Positions 8,114-15,978 are shown, counted from the first letter of the stretch. The stretch is 17,647 bases of DNA from JAUIEH01 sp964483375 (GCA_964483375.1 CAZABJ010000055.1:1-17647); one strand, 5' to 3'. Notes: generated by a model from the letters alone, not told the origin. Numbers and translations: made by a program.

Positions 8114-8260
8114 CTCTCACCTCGCCGATCTGGATGAGTACATCCTTCTGGGTCTTTGACACGAGAAAACGGCGTTCTTGAGCCGGTCTTTACCTTAGGG
8201 GGCGCATTGTCGGCCCCGCTCCGGCGGCGGCCAGCCGCAACTGTCGAGGATCTCTGCGAA

Positions 8261-9388
8261 ATGGCCAGCCGAAACTCGCGAAGCTGCCTGACCTTGCTAC
8301 GCAAAAGCGGCTCGACCAATCGGGTGTTGAACCTCCCCGTGGTCAAGGAGCGTCACGGACAAAGCGGGGACTACCATGAGCGCCCCCTGTTCGCCCATCG
8401 GCGGTTGAACGAAGCGATCGTGCTCAAACACACGCTGCGATCCCATGAGCGTGACCGGGTCTCCACCGCCCGCCGCAGCGCGACGAAAATCGTGTTCCCG
8501 TTTTCCTCCGACGATCTGTCGCTGGGCGGACAAAGCCTGTTCGTCGAAGAAGATACGTTCGACCGCGCGCTTCTCGAGCAAATCGGCCGGCAGGATGTCG
8601 ATGAGGACGTCGCGCGAGACCGCGCGATATTGTCCGAGCTCGCCCGTCTGCCCTCGCTTGATCCCTATCTGCTGCGCGAGCGTGTCAACCAAATGCAGGT
8701 CGACGTCGCGAAACTCTATTTCGACATCTCCGACGCCGACGTGCAGCGCATGCACGCCCATGTGATGCAGGAAATCCAAAGCCTTGTGTCGCTTGCGTTC
8801 AAGCAAGCCGGCCCCGCCGCAGAGGCGTTGGCCGAGCGCATGGCGAAAATCATGTTGTCGGACGAAAACTCCGACCAGCTCGAGCCGCTTCGCCAGGTGC
8901 TCCGCATGTCAAAGCCCCAATACGCCGAAGCGATGTTCGCTTGGAAGGGCTTCCTCTATTATAAGTGGCAAGGCAAACAGATTCAGGCTCAACTCAATCC
9001 GACGGCGTTTGAAATCCTGCAATGTCGCATCAAGGACGCCCGTCCTGACGAAATGAAAATCCTCGACGGTCAGCGCCAACGCATCGTCGGCACCCTTGGC
9101 GGTCGCGCGGCGGAAGTAAAAAAAGCGCTGAGCGAGTATGACCGGGCTTACGACTCCCTCGTCGAACACCAGGACCCCACGCTGTTTCGGAAATTCCTGG
9201 CCGCCGCTCCGGGCCTGTTTTTGAACACCGGCGAGCATGTGGGCGCGCTCACCCATATCTGTTCGTTCTGGCGTTTCCGCTTCAAAGAAAACGACATCAA
9301 GGTCCTCGAAATCGACGAAGCCAACGACCTGTTCAGCGAATTCGAATCCGGCCTGTGCACAGCCGCCCAGACCCAGCGCGCGGCCTAA
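8261..9388 (+). CDS. Conserved-looking cytosolic protein of unknown family
   Basis: I could not name this 375-aa protein. It has no signal peptide or membrane helix and is rich in charged helical sequence. Distinct segments are RPLFAHRRLNEAIVLKHTLR (about 41-60), ATKIVFPFSSDDLSLGGQSLF (about 73-93), a long helical region (about 115-200) and MFAWKGFLYYKWQG (about 227-240). The C-terminal domain contains FLAAAPGLFLNTGEHVGALT and FWRFRFKENDIKVLEIDEAN. The frame is open from a TTG at 8156, but that TTG is part of TTGACA, a -35-like hexamer without a clear -10. The ATG at 8261 has GAGGA ten bases before it and is preferred. The even codon use and well-formed sequence indicate a real gene. It is divergent from the membrane-protein gene and convergent with mccB. 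Confidence 0.85.
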   Translation: MASRNSRSCLTLLRKSGSTNRVLNLPVVKERHGQSGDYHERPLFAHRRLNEAIVLKHTLRSHERDRVSTARRSATKIVFPFSSDDLSLGGQSLFVEEDTFDRALLEQIGRQDVDEDVARDRAILSELARLPSLDPYLLRERVNQMQVDVAKLYFDISDADVQRMHAHVMQEIQSLVSLAFKQAGPAAEALAERMAKIMLSDENSDQLEPLRQVLRMSKPQYAEAMFAWKGFLYYKWQGKQIQAQLNPTAFEILQCRIKDARPDEMKILDGQRQRIVGTLGGRAAEVKKALSEYDRAYDSLVEHQDPTLFRKFLAAAPGLFLNTGEHVGALTHICSFWRFRFKENDIKVLEIDEANDLFSEFESGLCTAAQTQRAA

Positions 9389-9472
9389 AGCGGCCTCTTC
9401 CCGCACCCGTCAGCCTCAAATCAGACGCTGCACATGTCTCCGCGGTGTTAGGGAGGACGGTGAAGGAGCCCC

Positions 9473-9561
9473 GTCGGGCGAGCTGAGCCGAAGGCGACGC
9501 CCGCCATGCCCGCCGTCATAGCCGAAATTCGGCGGGCATCGCTGCGCTCAGCCCGCCCTAC
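9473..9561. repeat. Head-to-head compound of the REP-like repeat
   Basis: Two inverted units face each other. A diverged arm at 9473-9505 starts GTCGGGCGAGCTGAGCCG and ends GACGCCCGCC. A close copy of the unit lies on the minus strand at 9531-9561. Between them is the perfect palindrome GCCGAAATTCGGC (9521-9533). Read on the minus strand, 9523-9561 matches 11834-11872 at 38 of 39 positions. The element lies between two convergent genes, the 375-aa protein and mccB. It resembles the paired REP arrangement known as a BIME. It could fold into a long stem and act as a shared transcription barrier, which is inference. Confidence 0.75.
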
Positions 9562-9571
9562 GGCATTCGCC

Positions 9572-11182
9572 TCACATCCGGAACACGCCAAACCGCATGC
9601 CGCGCTCAATTGGGGCGTTTAACGCCGCGGATAGCGCCAGGCCCAGGACGCGACGGGTGTCCGCTGGGGCGATGACGCCGTCGTCCCAAAGGCGGGCGGT
9701 TGAGTAATAGGGCGAGCCCTCCTGCTCATAGCCCTCGCGGATGGGGGCTTTGAAGGCTTCTTCCTCGTCGGCCGACCAGGCCTCGCCCCGGGCGTCCAGG
9801 CCGTCGCGCTTGACGGTGGCGAGCACGCTGGCGGCTTGCTCCCCGCCCATCACGGAAATCCGCGCGTTCGGCCACATCCACAGGAAACGCGGGGAATAGG
9901 CCCGGCCGCACATGCCGTAATTGCCCGCCCCGTAAGACCCGCCGATGACGACGGTGAATTTCGGCACCCGCGCGGTGGCCACCGCGGTCACCATTTTCGC
10001 CCCGTCTTTGGCGATGCCGCCGGCCTCATATTGGCTGCCGACCATGAATCCGGTGATGTTCTGCAAGAACAAAAGCGGGATGCCGCGCTGGCTCGCCAGC
10101 TCGATGAAATGGGCGGCCTTCTGGGCGCTTTCCGAAAACAGAATGCCGTTATTGGCCAAAATGGCGATTGGCATTCCCCAAATGCGGGCAAAGCCGGTGA
10201 CCAGCGTCTCGCCATAGAGCTTTTTGAACTCGTCCAGCTCCGACCCATCGACCAGCCGCGCGATCACCTCGCGCACGTCATAGGGCGTGCGCACGTCCTG
10301 GGGGATGACCCCATTGAGCTCAGCGGGGTCGAACATCGGCTCACGCGCCGGCTTGATGTCGAGGTCGGTCTGCTTCGTCGTGTTGAGCGTCCCCACGATG
10401 CGCCGCGCGATGGCCAAGGCGTGCCTGTCATCGGCGGCATAGTGGTCGGCGACGCCGGAGCGCCGCGCATGCACGTCCGCCCCGCCCAGATCCTCTGCGG
10501 AAATCACCTCGCCGGTGGCGGCCTTCACCAAGGGGGGGCCGCCGAGAAAGATCGTCCCTTGTTTCCGGACGATGACGGTCTCGTCCGACATCGCCGGCAC
10601 ATAAGCCCCGCCCGCGGTGCAGGACCCCATCACCACCGCGATTTGGGGCACGCCTTCGGCGGACATTTGGGCTTGGTTGTAGAAAATCCGCCCGAAATGA
10701 TCCCGGTCGGGAAACACCTCCGCCTGGTAAGGCAGGTTCGCCCCGCCCGAATCCACCAGATACACGCAAGGCAGCCGGTTCTCGCGCGCGATTTCTTGAG
10801 CGCGCAGGTGCTTCTTCACCGTCAGCGGATAATAGGCGCCGCCTTTGATGGTCGCGTCATTCGCCGCGACCATCACCTCCCGACCTGAGACCCGGCCGAT
10901 GCCGGCGACGATCGAGGCGCCGTGCACGTCGCCCTCATACATGTCGCACGCCGCCAAGGGAGCGACTTCCAGGAACGGGGAGCCGGGATCCAACAGCCGC
11001 TCAACCCGCTCGCGCGGCAACAGCTTCCCGCGCGCCACATGCTTGTCCCGCGCCCGCTCCGAGCCCCCCAACGCCGCTTCAGCGGTGCGAGACCGCAGTT
11101 CGTCGACAAGCGTCTGCATCGCCGCGGCGTTGGCCGCAAAGTCGGGACCGTTCACATCGATTGAGGAATGCAGGACGGACAT
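9572..11182 (-). CDS. mccB: Methylcrotonyl-CoA carboxylase carboxyltransferase (beta) subunit
   Basis: The 536-aa product moves the carboxyl group from biotin to 3-methylcrotonyl-CoA in leucine degradation, working with a biotin-carrying alpha subunit. Family marks are RGKLLPRERVERLLDPGSPF (51-70), the oxyanion-type SGGANLPYQAEVFPD (145-159), GSCTAGGAYVPAMSDE (186-201) and ARRSGVADHYAADDRHAL, which is typical of MCC rather than propionyl-CoA carboxylase. The second acyl-CoA-binding half includes NITGFMVGSQYEAGGIAKDG and GGSYGAGNYGMCGRAYSPRF. Length is normal for the bacterial subunit. AAGGAG five bases before the ATG fixes the start. No mccA gene follows: the next sequence is the repeat at 9473-9561 and then a convergent gene. 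Geranyl-CoA carboxylase is a less likely alternative. Confidence 0.93.
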   Translation of the reverse strand: MSVLHSSIDVNGPDFAANAAAMQTLVDELRSRTAEAALGGSERARDKHVARGKLLPRERVERLLDPGSPFLEVAPLAACDMYEGDVHGASIVAGIGRVSGREVMVAANDATIKGGAYYPLTVKKHLRAQEIARENRLPCVYLVDSGGANLPYQAEVFPDRDHFGRIFYNQAQMSAEGVPQIAVVMGSCTAGGAYVPAMSDETVIVRKQGTIFLGGPPLVKAATGEVISAEDLGGADVHARRSGVADHYAADDRHALAIARRIVGTLNTTKQTDLDIKPAREPMFDPAELNGVIPQDVRTPYDVREVIARLVDGSELDEFKKLYGETLVTGFARIWGMPIAILANNGILFSESAQKAAHFIELASQRGIPLLFLQNITGFMVGSQYEAGGIAKDGAKMVTAVATARVPKFTVVIGGSYGAGNYGMCGRAYSPRFLWMWPNARISVMGGEQAASVLATVKRDGLDARGEAWSADEEEAFKAPIREGYEQEGSPYYSTARLWDDGVIAPADTRRVLGLALSAALNAPIERGMRFGVFRM

Positions 11183-11262
11183 CTCGTCTCCTTGTCAGCC
11201 GCGCGCACTCAACCATGGCCCGCCGGCCCCCTCAATCGCCAAGCTTGGGAGTTGCTTTGACC

Positions 11263-11826
11263 ATGACCCGCACCGGTTCCGCTCTCGCCGCCGCCTTGGC
11301 GTTCTCCGCCGCCGCTTTTGCCTGGGAGACAGGCGAACGCGCGCCTGAGGCGCCCGAAGAACTTGAGCAATTCGGTTTTCTCATCGGCTGTTTCGTCGTG
11401 GACGCCGCGGGCTGGGACCCTGAGGCCGATGACTTCGGCGATCCGGTGGAGGCGCGCTGGAACGGCCAGTGGGCGCTTGAAGGCTGGGCGATTTACGACG
11501 AATGGTTCGACCCTCCCGGCGCGGATCCGGAAACGCCGGTCACCCGCGGCGGCAATCTGCGCATCTATGATGAGACCGCGCGACAATGGCGCATGGTCTG
11601 GACCCACACCGTGGGCCGCAGCCAAGTGCTGCGGGCTGAGCAACGCGACGAGGGCCTTGTGATGTGGTCCGAAGTCCCCCGCCGGTCGACCGATTGGATG
11701 TCGGTGTTCACCACCCAAGGCCCTGACGCCTGGACGCGCCTCTCCTACACCCGCCCCTATGGCGGTGATGCGTGGACGCCGGAACTGAGCTTGCAGGCAA
11801 GGCGCACGGACTGCCCGGCGGCCTGA
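11263..11826 (+). CDS. Small secreted protein, probably a DUF1579/lipocalin-like beta-barrel
   Basis: The 187-aa product starts with a clear signal peptide ending in SAAAFA (residues 15-20). The mature part is rich in Trp and beta-strand patterns: FLIGCFVVDAAGWD (39-52), WNGQWALEGWAIYDEWFDP (66-84), GGNLRIYDETARQWRMVWTH (97-116) and later short strands. This layout recalls DUF1579-like lipocalin-fold proteins, but the match is by eye. Cysteines at 43 and near the C-terminus could form a disulfide. The frame is open upstream from 11161, but the ATG at 11263 gives the signal peptide and has GGAG about eleven bases before it. The gene is divergent from mccB across 80 bases, so the two may share a regulatory region. 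Confidence 0.78.
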   Translation: MTRTGSALAAALAFSAAAFAWETGERAPEAPEELEQFGFLIGCFVVDAAGWDPEADDFGDPVEARWNGQWALEGWAIYDEWFDPPGADPETPVTRGGNLRIYDETARQWRMVWTHTVGRSQVLRAEQRDEGLVMWSEVPRRSTDWMSVFTTQGPDAWTRLSYTRPYGGDAWTPELSLQARRTDCPAA

Positions 11827-11833
11827 CGAACGC

Positions 11834-11872
11834 GTAGGGCGGGCTGAGCGCAGCGACGCCCGCCGAATTTCG
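11834..11872 (+). repeat. Dispersed REP-like palindromic repeat, copy 3
   Basis: This single unit starts GTAGGGCGGGCTGAGCG and ends GCCCGCCGAATTTCG. It differs at one of 39 positions from the minus-strand unit at 9523-9561. Inside it GGCGGGC (11838-11844) pairs with GCCCGCC (11858-11864), and CTG/CAG can extend the fold in the loop. It begins eight bases after the stop of the secreted-protein gene, so it may stabilise or end that transcript. Confidence 0.75.
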
Positions 11873-11890
11873 CAGAGAATACGCCCGCGA

Positions 11891-11927
11891 TCGCCCCGCT
11901 TGGTGGCGGGGTCTTAGATCGGGGCGA
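11891..11927. other. Nested inverted repeats upstream of the crotonase gene
   Basis: TCGCCCCG (11891-11898) is repeated in inverse as CGGGGCGA (11920-11927). An alternative inner hairpin pairs CCCCGC (11894-11899) with GCGGGG (11906-11911). The two pairings are mutually exclusive. No T-run follows. The structure lies 59 bases before the crotonase start, after the repeat copy. It may be an operator, or chance in GC-rich DNA. Confidence 0.35.
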
Positions 11928-11986
11928 CGGCGCGGCCCTGGCGAGGTTAGTCTTAGCGGCGAACCCGTTCGCAATCGGAGAGCCCA

Positions 11987-12835
11987 ATGTCCGCCCAGAC
12001 CACCGAGACTTTTCGCGTCGCCGTCGCTGACGGCGTCGGCCGACTGACCTTGTCGCGCCCAGAGAAGCGCAATGCGATGTCGCCGTCTTTTTGGCGCGAC
12101 CTGCCGCGTGCGGTGCAGCGCCTCTCTGATGACGGCGGCGTGCGGGTGCTTGTCATCGACGCGGAGGGCCCGCACTTCACAGCGGGGATGGACGTGTCGG
12201 TGTTCGCCGGCGGCGGCTTGCAGACGGACGCGCCCCATCAGCGCGTCGGTTTCATGCGCACGCTCAGCCACTTGCAGGACACCTTCACCGCTCTTGAGGA
12301 AGCGCGCTTCCCCGTCATCGCGGCCGTGCAAGGCGCTTGCATCGGCGCAGGCGTGGATATGACGACCGCGTGCGACATCCGCTTTGCGAGCGCAGACGCC
12401 TATTTCCGTATCGAAGAGATCAATATCGGCATGATGGCCGATGTCGGCACCCTGCAGCGCATCGGGAAAATCGTCGGCGAAGGCGTCGCGCGCGAGATGG
12501 CTTATACGGGTGACGCCCTGTCCGCCGAGCGCGCCGAACGGACCGGTTTGGTCAATACCGTCTTCCCCGACCACCAAGCATTGATCGCAGGCGCGCTGGA
12601 CTGTGCTGCGAAGATCGCCGCCAAGCCGCCTTTGGCCATCGCCGGATCAAAACTGGCGCTCAACTACGCCCGGGAACACGCCGTCGCGGACTCCCTGCGC
12701 CACGCACAAAGCCTCCAGGCCGCCATTTGGTCCACGGACGAGATCATGGAGGCTATCGGCTCCCGAAGTGAAAAGAGAAAAGGCGCGTTCACCGATCTGC
12801 CCCGATCCATCGTCATGGGGGAGACTGATGCATAA
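11987..12835 (+). CDS. Crotonase-fold protein, probable delta(3,5)-delta(2,4)-dienoyl-CoA isomerase
   Basis: The 282-aa product has the full crotonase fold: LSRPEKRNAM (22-31), HFTAGMDVSVF (63-73) with the first oxyanion loop, and QGACIGAGVD (115-124). In rat dienoyl-CoA isomerase the active residues are Asp176, Glu196 and Asp204. Here the same spacing gives Asp124, Glu144 and Asp152, and the ADVGTLQRIGK block (151-161) matches that subfamily closely. It lacks the two glutamates expected of a classical hydratase at those sites. The enzyme would move double bonds during beta-oxidation of unsaturated fatty acids with odd-numbered double bonds. It is therefore unlikely to be the methylglutaconyl-CoA hydratase partner of mccB. 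GGAG six bases before the ATG supports the start. Confidence 0.88.
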   Translation: MSAQTTETFRVAVADGVGRLTLSRPEKRNAMSPSFWRDLPRAVQRLSDDGGVRVLVIDAEGPHFTAGMDVSVFAGGGLQTDAPHQRVGFMRTLSHLQDTFTALEEARFPVIAAVQGACIGAGVDMTTACDIRFASADAYFRIEEINIGMMADVGTLQRIGKIVGEGVAREMAYTGDALSAERAERTGLVNTVFPDHQALIAGALDCAAKIAAKPPLAIAGSKLALNYAREHAVADSLRHAQSLQAAIWSTDEIMEAIGSRSEKRKGAFTDLPRSIVMGETDA

Positions 12836-12941
12836 CTGCAACGACCTGCGTCGTTAACGCGCTACCGTCCACGCGCTTGCGGAAAAATCGCGGGGCGGAC
12901 GTGTCGAATCGGCCAACCTCCTTGTGCGAACAAAAACACAG

Positions 12942-12948
12942 GGAGGAG
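12942..12948 (+). promoter_or_regulatory. Ribosome binding site (GGAGGAG) that fixes a small-protein start
   Basis: GGAGGAG lies five bases before the ATG at 12954. It shows that the 69-aa frame is translated from that ATG and not from the in-frame GTG at 12924. Confidence 0.8.
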
Positions 12949-12953
12949 CGCTG

Positions 12954-13163
12954 ATGCGCATCCGGGACATCATGGCCGCCTTGGCCGGAGCGCCGCCGCA
13001 AGCCGCAATCGAAGCCCGTCAGGGCGCGCGCGCCGGCGCGTCTGAACGCACCGCGGAAAGCTGGGCCGCCGCCAACACCCGCCCCACCCCGCCGATCGAC
13101 GACGCCAATCCCCCGCGCACCTTCCGTGCGATCGCTTGGCTCTCCCGCCGCGCCAACGCCTAA
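12954..13163 (+). CDS. Small hypothetical protein (69 aa)
   Basis: The product is Ala- and Arg-rich, starts MRIRDIMAALAG and ends FRAIAWLSRRANA. A Pro-rich stretch near the middle (TRPTPPIDDANPPRTF) is probably unstructured, with short amphipathic helices at both ends. The strong GGAGGAG site is the main evidence that this is a gene. I do not recognise the family. It follows the dienoyl-CoA isomerase-like gene by 118 bases on the same strand, with a six-base hairpin AACGAC/GTCGTT (12840-12855) just after that gene's stop. It converges on the membrane protein at 13243. A role as a small regulatory or membrane-contact protein is conceivable, but nothing shows it. Confidence 0.6.
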   Translation: MRIRDIMAALAGAPPQAAIEARQGARAGASERTAESWAAANTRPTPPIDDANPPRTFRAIAWLSRRANA

Positions 13164-13242
13164 ACACCCCATCTACGAATGCAGAGCGCGCCGCCGCCGG
13201 CATTGGCGAAAGGCGCGTCCACCGCCGACGGGCGCGGCCGGC

Positions 13243-13680
13243 TTAAGACGCGCGCGCGTCGAGCGCGTGCTTCATCGCGGTTTTGGCGTCGCTCTCCTTG
13301 GCGGCCAGTCCGCCGAGCACGGCGCCGATCAGCTTCATCGCGAACGCCAAGGCGGTGAACGCCCCGATCTGCTCGACCGCCAACAGCGCCTCAACCCCGG
13401 TTTCCGCCGAACCCACCAAGACGCAGGCGACCACGGAGTTCGTGACATGCGCGCCCCCGCAGCCGCGCAACACCGCCCAGCAGGCGATGACCATCACCGA
13501 GGTTCCCGAAATCGAGAACAGCATCGCGAGATTGCGCAAGGCGTAGGTTTGCGCGCCCGCCATGCCGGTGTCAGGCTCCATGAGCGTTCCGTAGTACAAA
13601 ACGAAGCCCGCATAGATGGCGGCGAAGATGACGGCGGCCAAAGCTGTGGCCCCTAATATGCGCAACGGCCGAAGTTTCAT
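13243..13680 (-). CDS. Hypothetical four-helix membrane protein
   Basis: From the ATG at 13678-13680 the product is 145 aa, with hydrophobic helices at about 8-30, 50-72, 80-101 and 103-126. The first begins after MKLRPLR, a positive-inside start. Several small residues (Gly, Ala, Ser) line the helices, and cysteines occur at 67, 74 and 86. The C-terminal tail is charged and cytosolic by the positive-inside rule. The open frame extends upstream to 13752, but AGGAG six bases before the chosen ATG and the membrane start favour this site. I do not recognise the family. It is divergent from the patatin gene across 131 bases. Confidence 0.75.
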   Translation of the reverse strand: MKLRPLRILGATALAAVIFAAIYAGFVLYYGTLMEPDTGMAGAQTYALRNLAMLFSISGTSVMVIACWAVLRGCGGAHVTNSVVACVLVGSAETGVEALLAVEQIGAFTALAFAMKLIGAVLGGLAAKESDAKTAMKHALDARAS

Positions 13681-13811
13681 GCGCCACTCCTCAATATTGT
13701 TGGGAGAAACATGCCCATCCGGCCCCGCCTTCGCCATGAGGGGCTTCCGCACGATCGATCACCTTCCCGCGAAGCGCGCAGAACGGGTTGCGCGCCCCAG
13801 AGAGCTGATCC

Positions 13812-15572
13812 ATGACCGCCGCTATGGCACGCCCGCGCTTTGCTGATCTGCGCCTGTTGGAAGGTGCGGAGCTCGAGGAAGACGACCCGCACGACTTCGC
13901 CCTCGCCGATGAGGCGGCGCGATGGTTCTCCTTGCCCGGCGGTTGGACGCTGTTTGAGGCCGGGGAGCCCTCTGAGGAAATGTATGTTTTGGTCGGCGGC
14001 GCCTTAGTGGTGCATCGACGCGGCCCCGACGGCGGGGTGGAGCTCACGGGCCATATCCGCTCCGGAGAACCGGTTGGCGAAATCGGCGTCATCACCGGGG
14101 AGCGGCGTTCGGTGACCGTGTCGGCCTTGCGGGATAGCGAGCTCTTGGCGCTCCCCCGCGAGGCCTTTGTCCGCTTGATGCGGGAAGCCCCCGCCTTCAA
14201 CGAGCGCATCCTAAAGCGCGCTTTCGCTCGGGCTCAGGAACCACAGCGCGATCGACCTCGCGCAGAGCCTCGAGTGTTCGCCCTCATCGCCGCTTCCCCC
14301 TCCGTCGACCCCAAAGCCGCCGCCGAGACTTTGGCTGAGAGGGTGCGGGCGCTCGGCAAAAGCTGCGTCATCGCCGGGCCGGAAGCGAGCGAACGTCCGA
14401 CCGCTTGGTTCGATGAGGCGGAGCGGGACAACGACGTCGTTCTTGTGCATGCCCGCATGAGCGAACTCAGCTGGTATCGAACCTGCCTCCGGCACGCCGA
14501 CCGGATGTGGGTGCTCGCACGCCGCGATGGGCGGCCTTCCACGCCCATGCCGTTGGCGGACGACGCGGGTGCGGCGGCGCGATCGTTTCGTCTCGTGGAT
14601 CTGATCATCCTCGACGAAGGCGCCGATACCGGCGCCCCGCCGCGGGCGTGGATCGAGGCGACCGGCGCGCATCGGCTGTTTCGCTGGCGCGACGACGCCG
14701 ACGCGCAGCGTTTGGCTCGCGTGATCTCAGGGCGATCGGTCGGCTTGGTGCTCTCCGGCGGCGGCGCCCGCGCCTACGCCCATATCGGCGCGGTGCGCGC
14801 GTTGCGCGAAGCCGAGGTTCCCATCGATTTCATCGGCGGGGCGAGCATGGGCGCGATCATCGCCGCGGCGGTCGCGATAGGCTGGGACGACGACGAGATC
14901 GACGCCCGCGTCCGCGCCGCTTTCGTCGACACCAACCCGCTGGGCGATTTGCGGCTGCCTGTGGTGGCGCTCGCCGCGGGCCGACGGGTCGAAGCCCGAT
15001 TGGCGGAGCATTTCGCCGACACGCGCATCGACGAACTGCGCACGCCGTTTTTCGCCGTATCCACAAACCTTTCCACCGCGCGTCTGCGCATTCACCGACT
15101 GGGACTTGTGCGCGAGGCGCTTCGCGCCAGCATCGCCATACCCGGCCTCATCCCGCCGGTGGTGGTTGAGGACGACGTGCTGGTCGACGGCGCGGTGATC
15201 AACAACTTCCCCGTCGACGTGATGCAGGGACTGCATCGAGGCCCGGTCATCGGGGTTGATGTGACCCGCGAGCGCGGCCTCGCTGCTGAGGATTTCCGCG
15301 ATCCCCCTGGGTTCGCCGGTTGGATCGTCAGGCATGGCGCAAGCGAAGCGCCTCCCATCGTCAGCCTTCTAATGCGGGCGGCCACCGTGCATGTGGACCC
15401 CCGCCTCGCCCGCCGTCAGGCTGACTGTCTCATTCTTCCCAAGCTGACCGATGTGGATCTGCGCGCGTGGAAACGCTACGAGCCCGCCGTCGAGGCCGGC
15501 TACCAAGCCGTCCGCGAGGCGCTGGCTGATCCGCCTGGCGCGCTCGCAGAAGCGCTCCGCGCCAAGGCGTGA
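13812..15572 (+). CDS. Cyclic-nucleotide-binding-domain / patatin-like phospholipase (NTE-like)
   Basis: The 586-aa protein joins an N-terminal cNMP-binding domain (about 35-135) to a middle region (about 150-300) and a C-terminal patatin lipase (about 308-480). The first domain has LFEAGEPSEEMYVLVGGAL (47-65). Its phosphate-binding cassette is GEPVGEIGVITGERRSVTV, with Glu90 and Arg99 at the positions that hold the nucleotide in CRP and PKA. The lipase has the oxyanion motif SGGGAR (315-320), nucleophile Ser345 in GASMG and Asp459 in DG, so the Ser-Asp dyad is complete. It probably cleaves phospholipids or lysophospholipids at the inner membrane surface. The architecture matches bacterial relatives of neuropathy target esterase. 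The start has only a weak SD, and the ATG at 13824 is an alternative. Confidence 0.93.
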   Translation: MTAAMARPRFADLRLLEGAELEEDDPHDFALADEAARWFSLPGGWTLFEAGEPSEEMYVLVGGALVVHRRGPDGGVELTGHIRSGEPVGEIGVITGERRSVTVSALRDSELLALPREAFVRLMREAPAFNERILKRAFARAQEPQRDRPRAEPRVFALIAASPSVDPKAAAETLAERVRALGKSCVIAGPEASERPTAWFDEAERDNDVVLVHARMSELSWYRTCLRHADRMWVLARRDGRPSTPMPLADDAGAAARSFRLVDLIILDEGADTGAPPRAWIEATGAHRLFRWRDDADAQRLARVISGRSVGLVLSGGGARAYAHIGAVRALREAEVPIDFIGGASMGAIIAAAVAIGWDDDEIDARVRAAFVDTNPLGDLRLPVVALAAGRRVEARLAEHFADTRIDELRTPFFAVSTNLSTARLRIHRLGLVREALRASIAIPGLIPPVVVEDDVLVDGAVINNFPVDVMQGLHRGPVIGVDVTRERGLAAEDFRDPPGFAGWIVRHGASEAPPIVSLLMRAATVHVDPRLARRQADCLILPKLTDVDLRAWKRYEPAVEAGYQAVREALADPPGALAEALRAKA

Positions 15573-15590
15573 GCGCCGGTCGGTCCTAGT

Positions 15591-15803
15591 TTAGCCGTCT
15601 GAAGGGCGCGCCGGCTCCAGGGGCTCAAGTTCGTTTTCATCCACGCTGTCACGCGGGGCGGCGCGGGGGCTGCTGGGGCCGTCAGCCTCCACGGCAGCGT
15701 CCGATTCGCTGTTTCGCCAGAACGGCTCAAACCCGAAATTGGGCGCGCAACCACCCAAAACCAGAGCCACGAACAGCGACGAACTCCAGATACGGCGGGT
15801 CAT
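15591..15803 (-). CDS. Small putative lipoprotein (70 aa)
   Basis: From the ATG at 15801-15803 the product begins MTRRIWSS, continues with a short hydrophobic core and ends the signal at VLGGC, giving lipidated Cys19. The mature 52 residues are acidic, rich in Ser, Pro, Glu and Asp, and probably disordered. The frame is open upstream to 16049, but that extension is Arg/Pro/Ser-rich noise. GGGAGGGGAG before this ATG and the lipobox fix the start. The family is unknown. It follows the LprI-like gene by 175 bases on the same strand. Its stop lies 18 bases from the end of the convergent patatin gene. Confidence 0.72.
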   Translation of the reverse strand: MTRRIWSSSLFVALVLGGCAPNFGFEPFWRNSESDAAVEADGPSSPRAAPRDSVDENELEPLEPARPSDG

Positions 15804-15978
15804 TTCGCTCCCCTCCCAATCACGATTGTCGCGCGGCATTACCACAGATCCGCTGCAAGCTCGACCGAATGGGGCAAGCCCGCGAGGCCCTCGCCCGCGG
15901 TCCCTGGCGTCAGGTGAGCGCCAAGGCCTCTGAGCGCGCCCGGACGGGCGTCCAAGGGCTTCGGCGTTGCGTTCTGCG

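Noticed and set aside
8156..8260. TTG at 8156 as the start of the 375-aa protein, giving 35 more residues.
   Set aside because: No ribosome binding site precedes it, the added residues have no clear character, and the TTG belongs to TTGACA. The ATG at 8261 has GAGGA before it.
11987..12835. The crotonase as methylglutaconyl-CoA hydratase (LiuC) working with MccB.
   Set aside because: Asp124, Glu144 and Asp152 fit the dienoyl-CoA isomerase spacing and the ADVGTLQR block belongs to that subfamily. The gene is also on the opposite strand from mccB.
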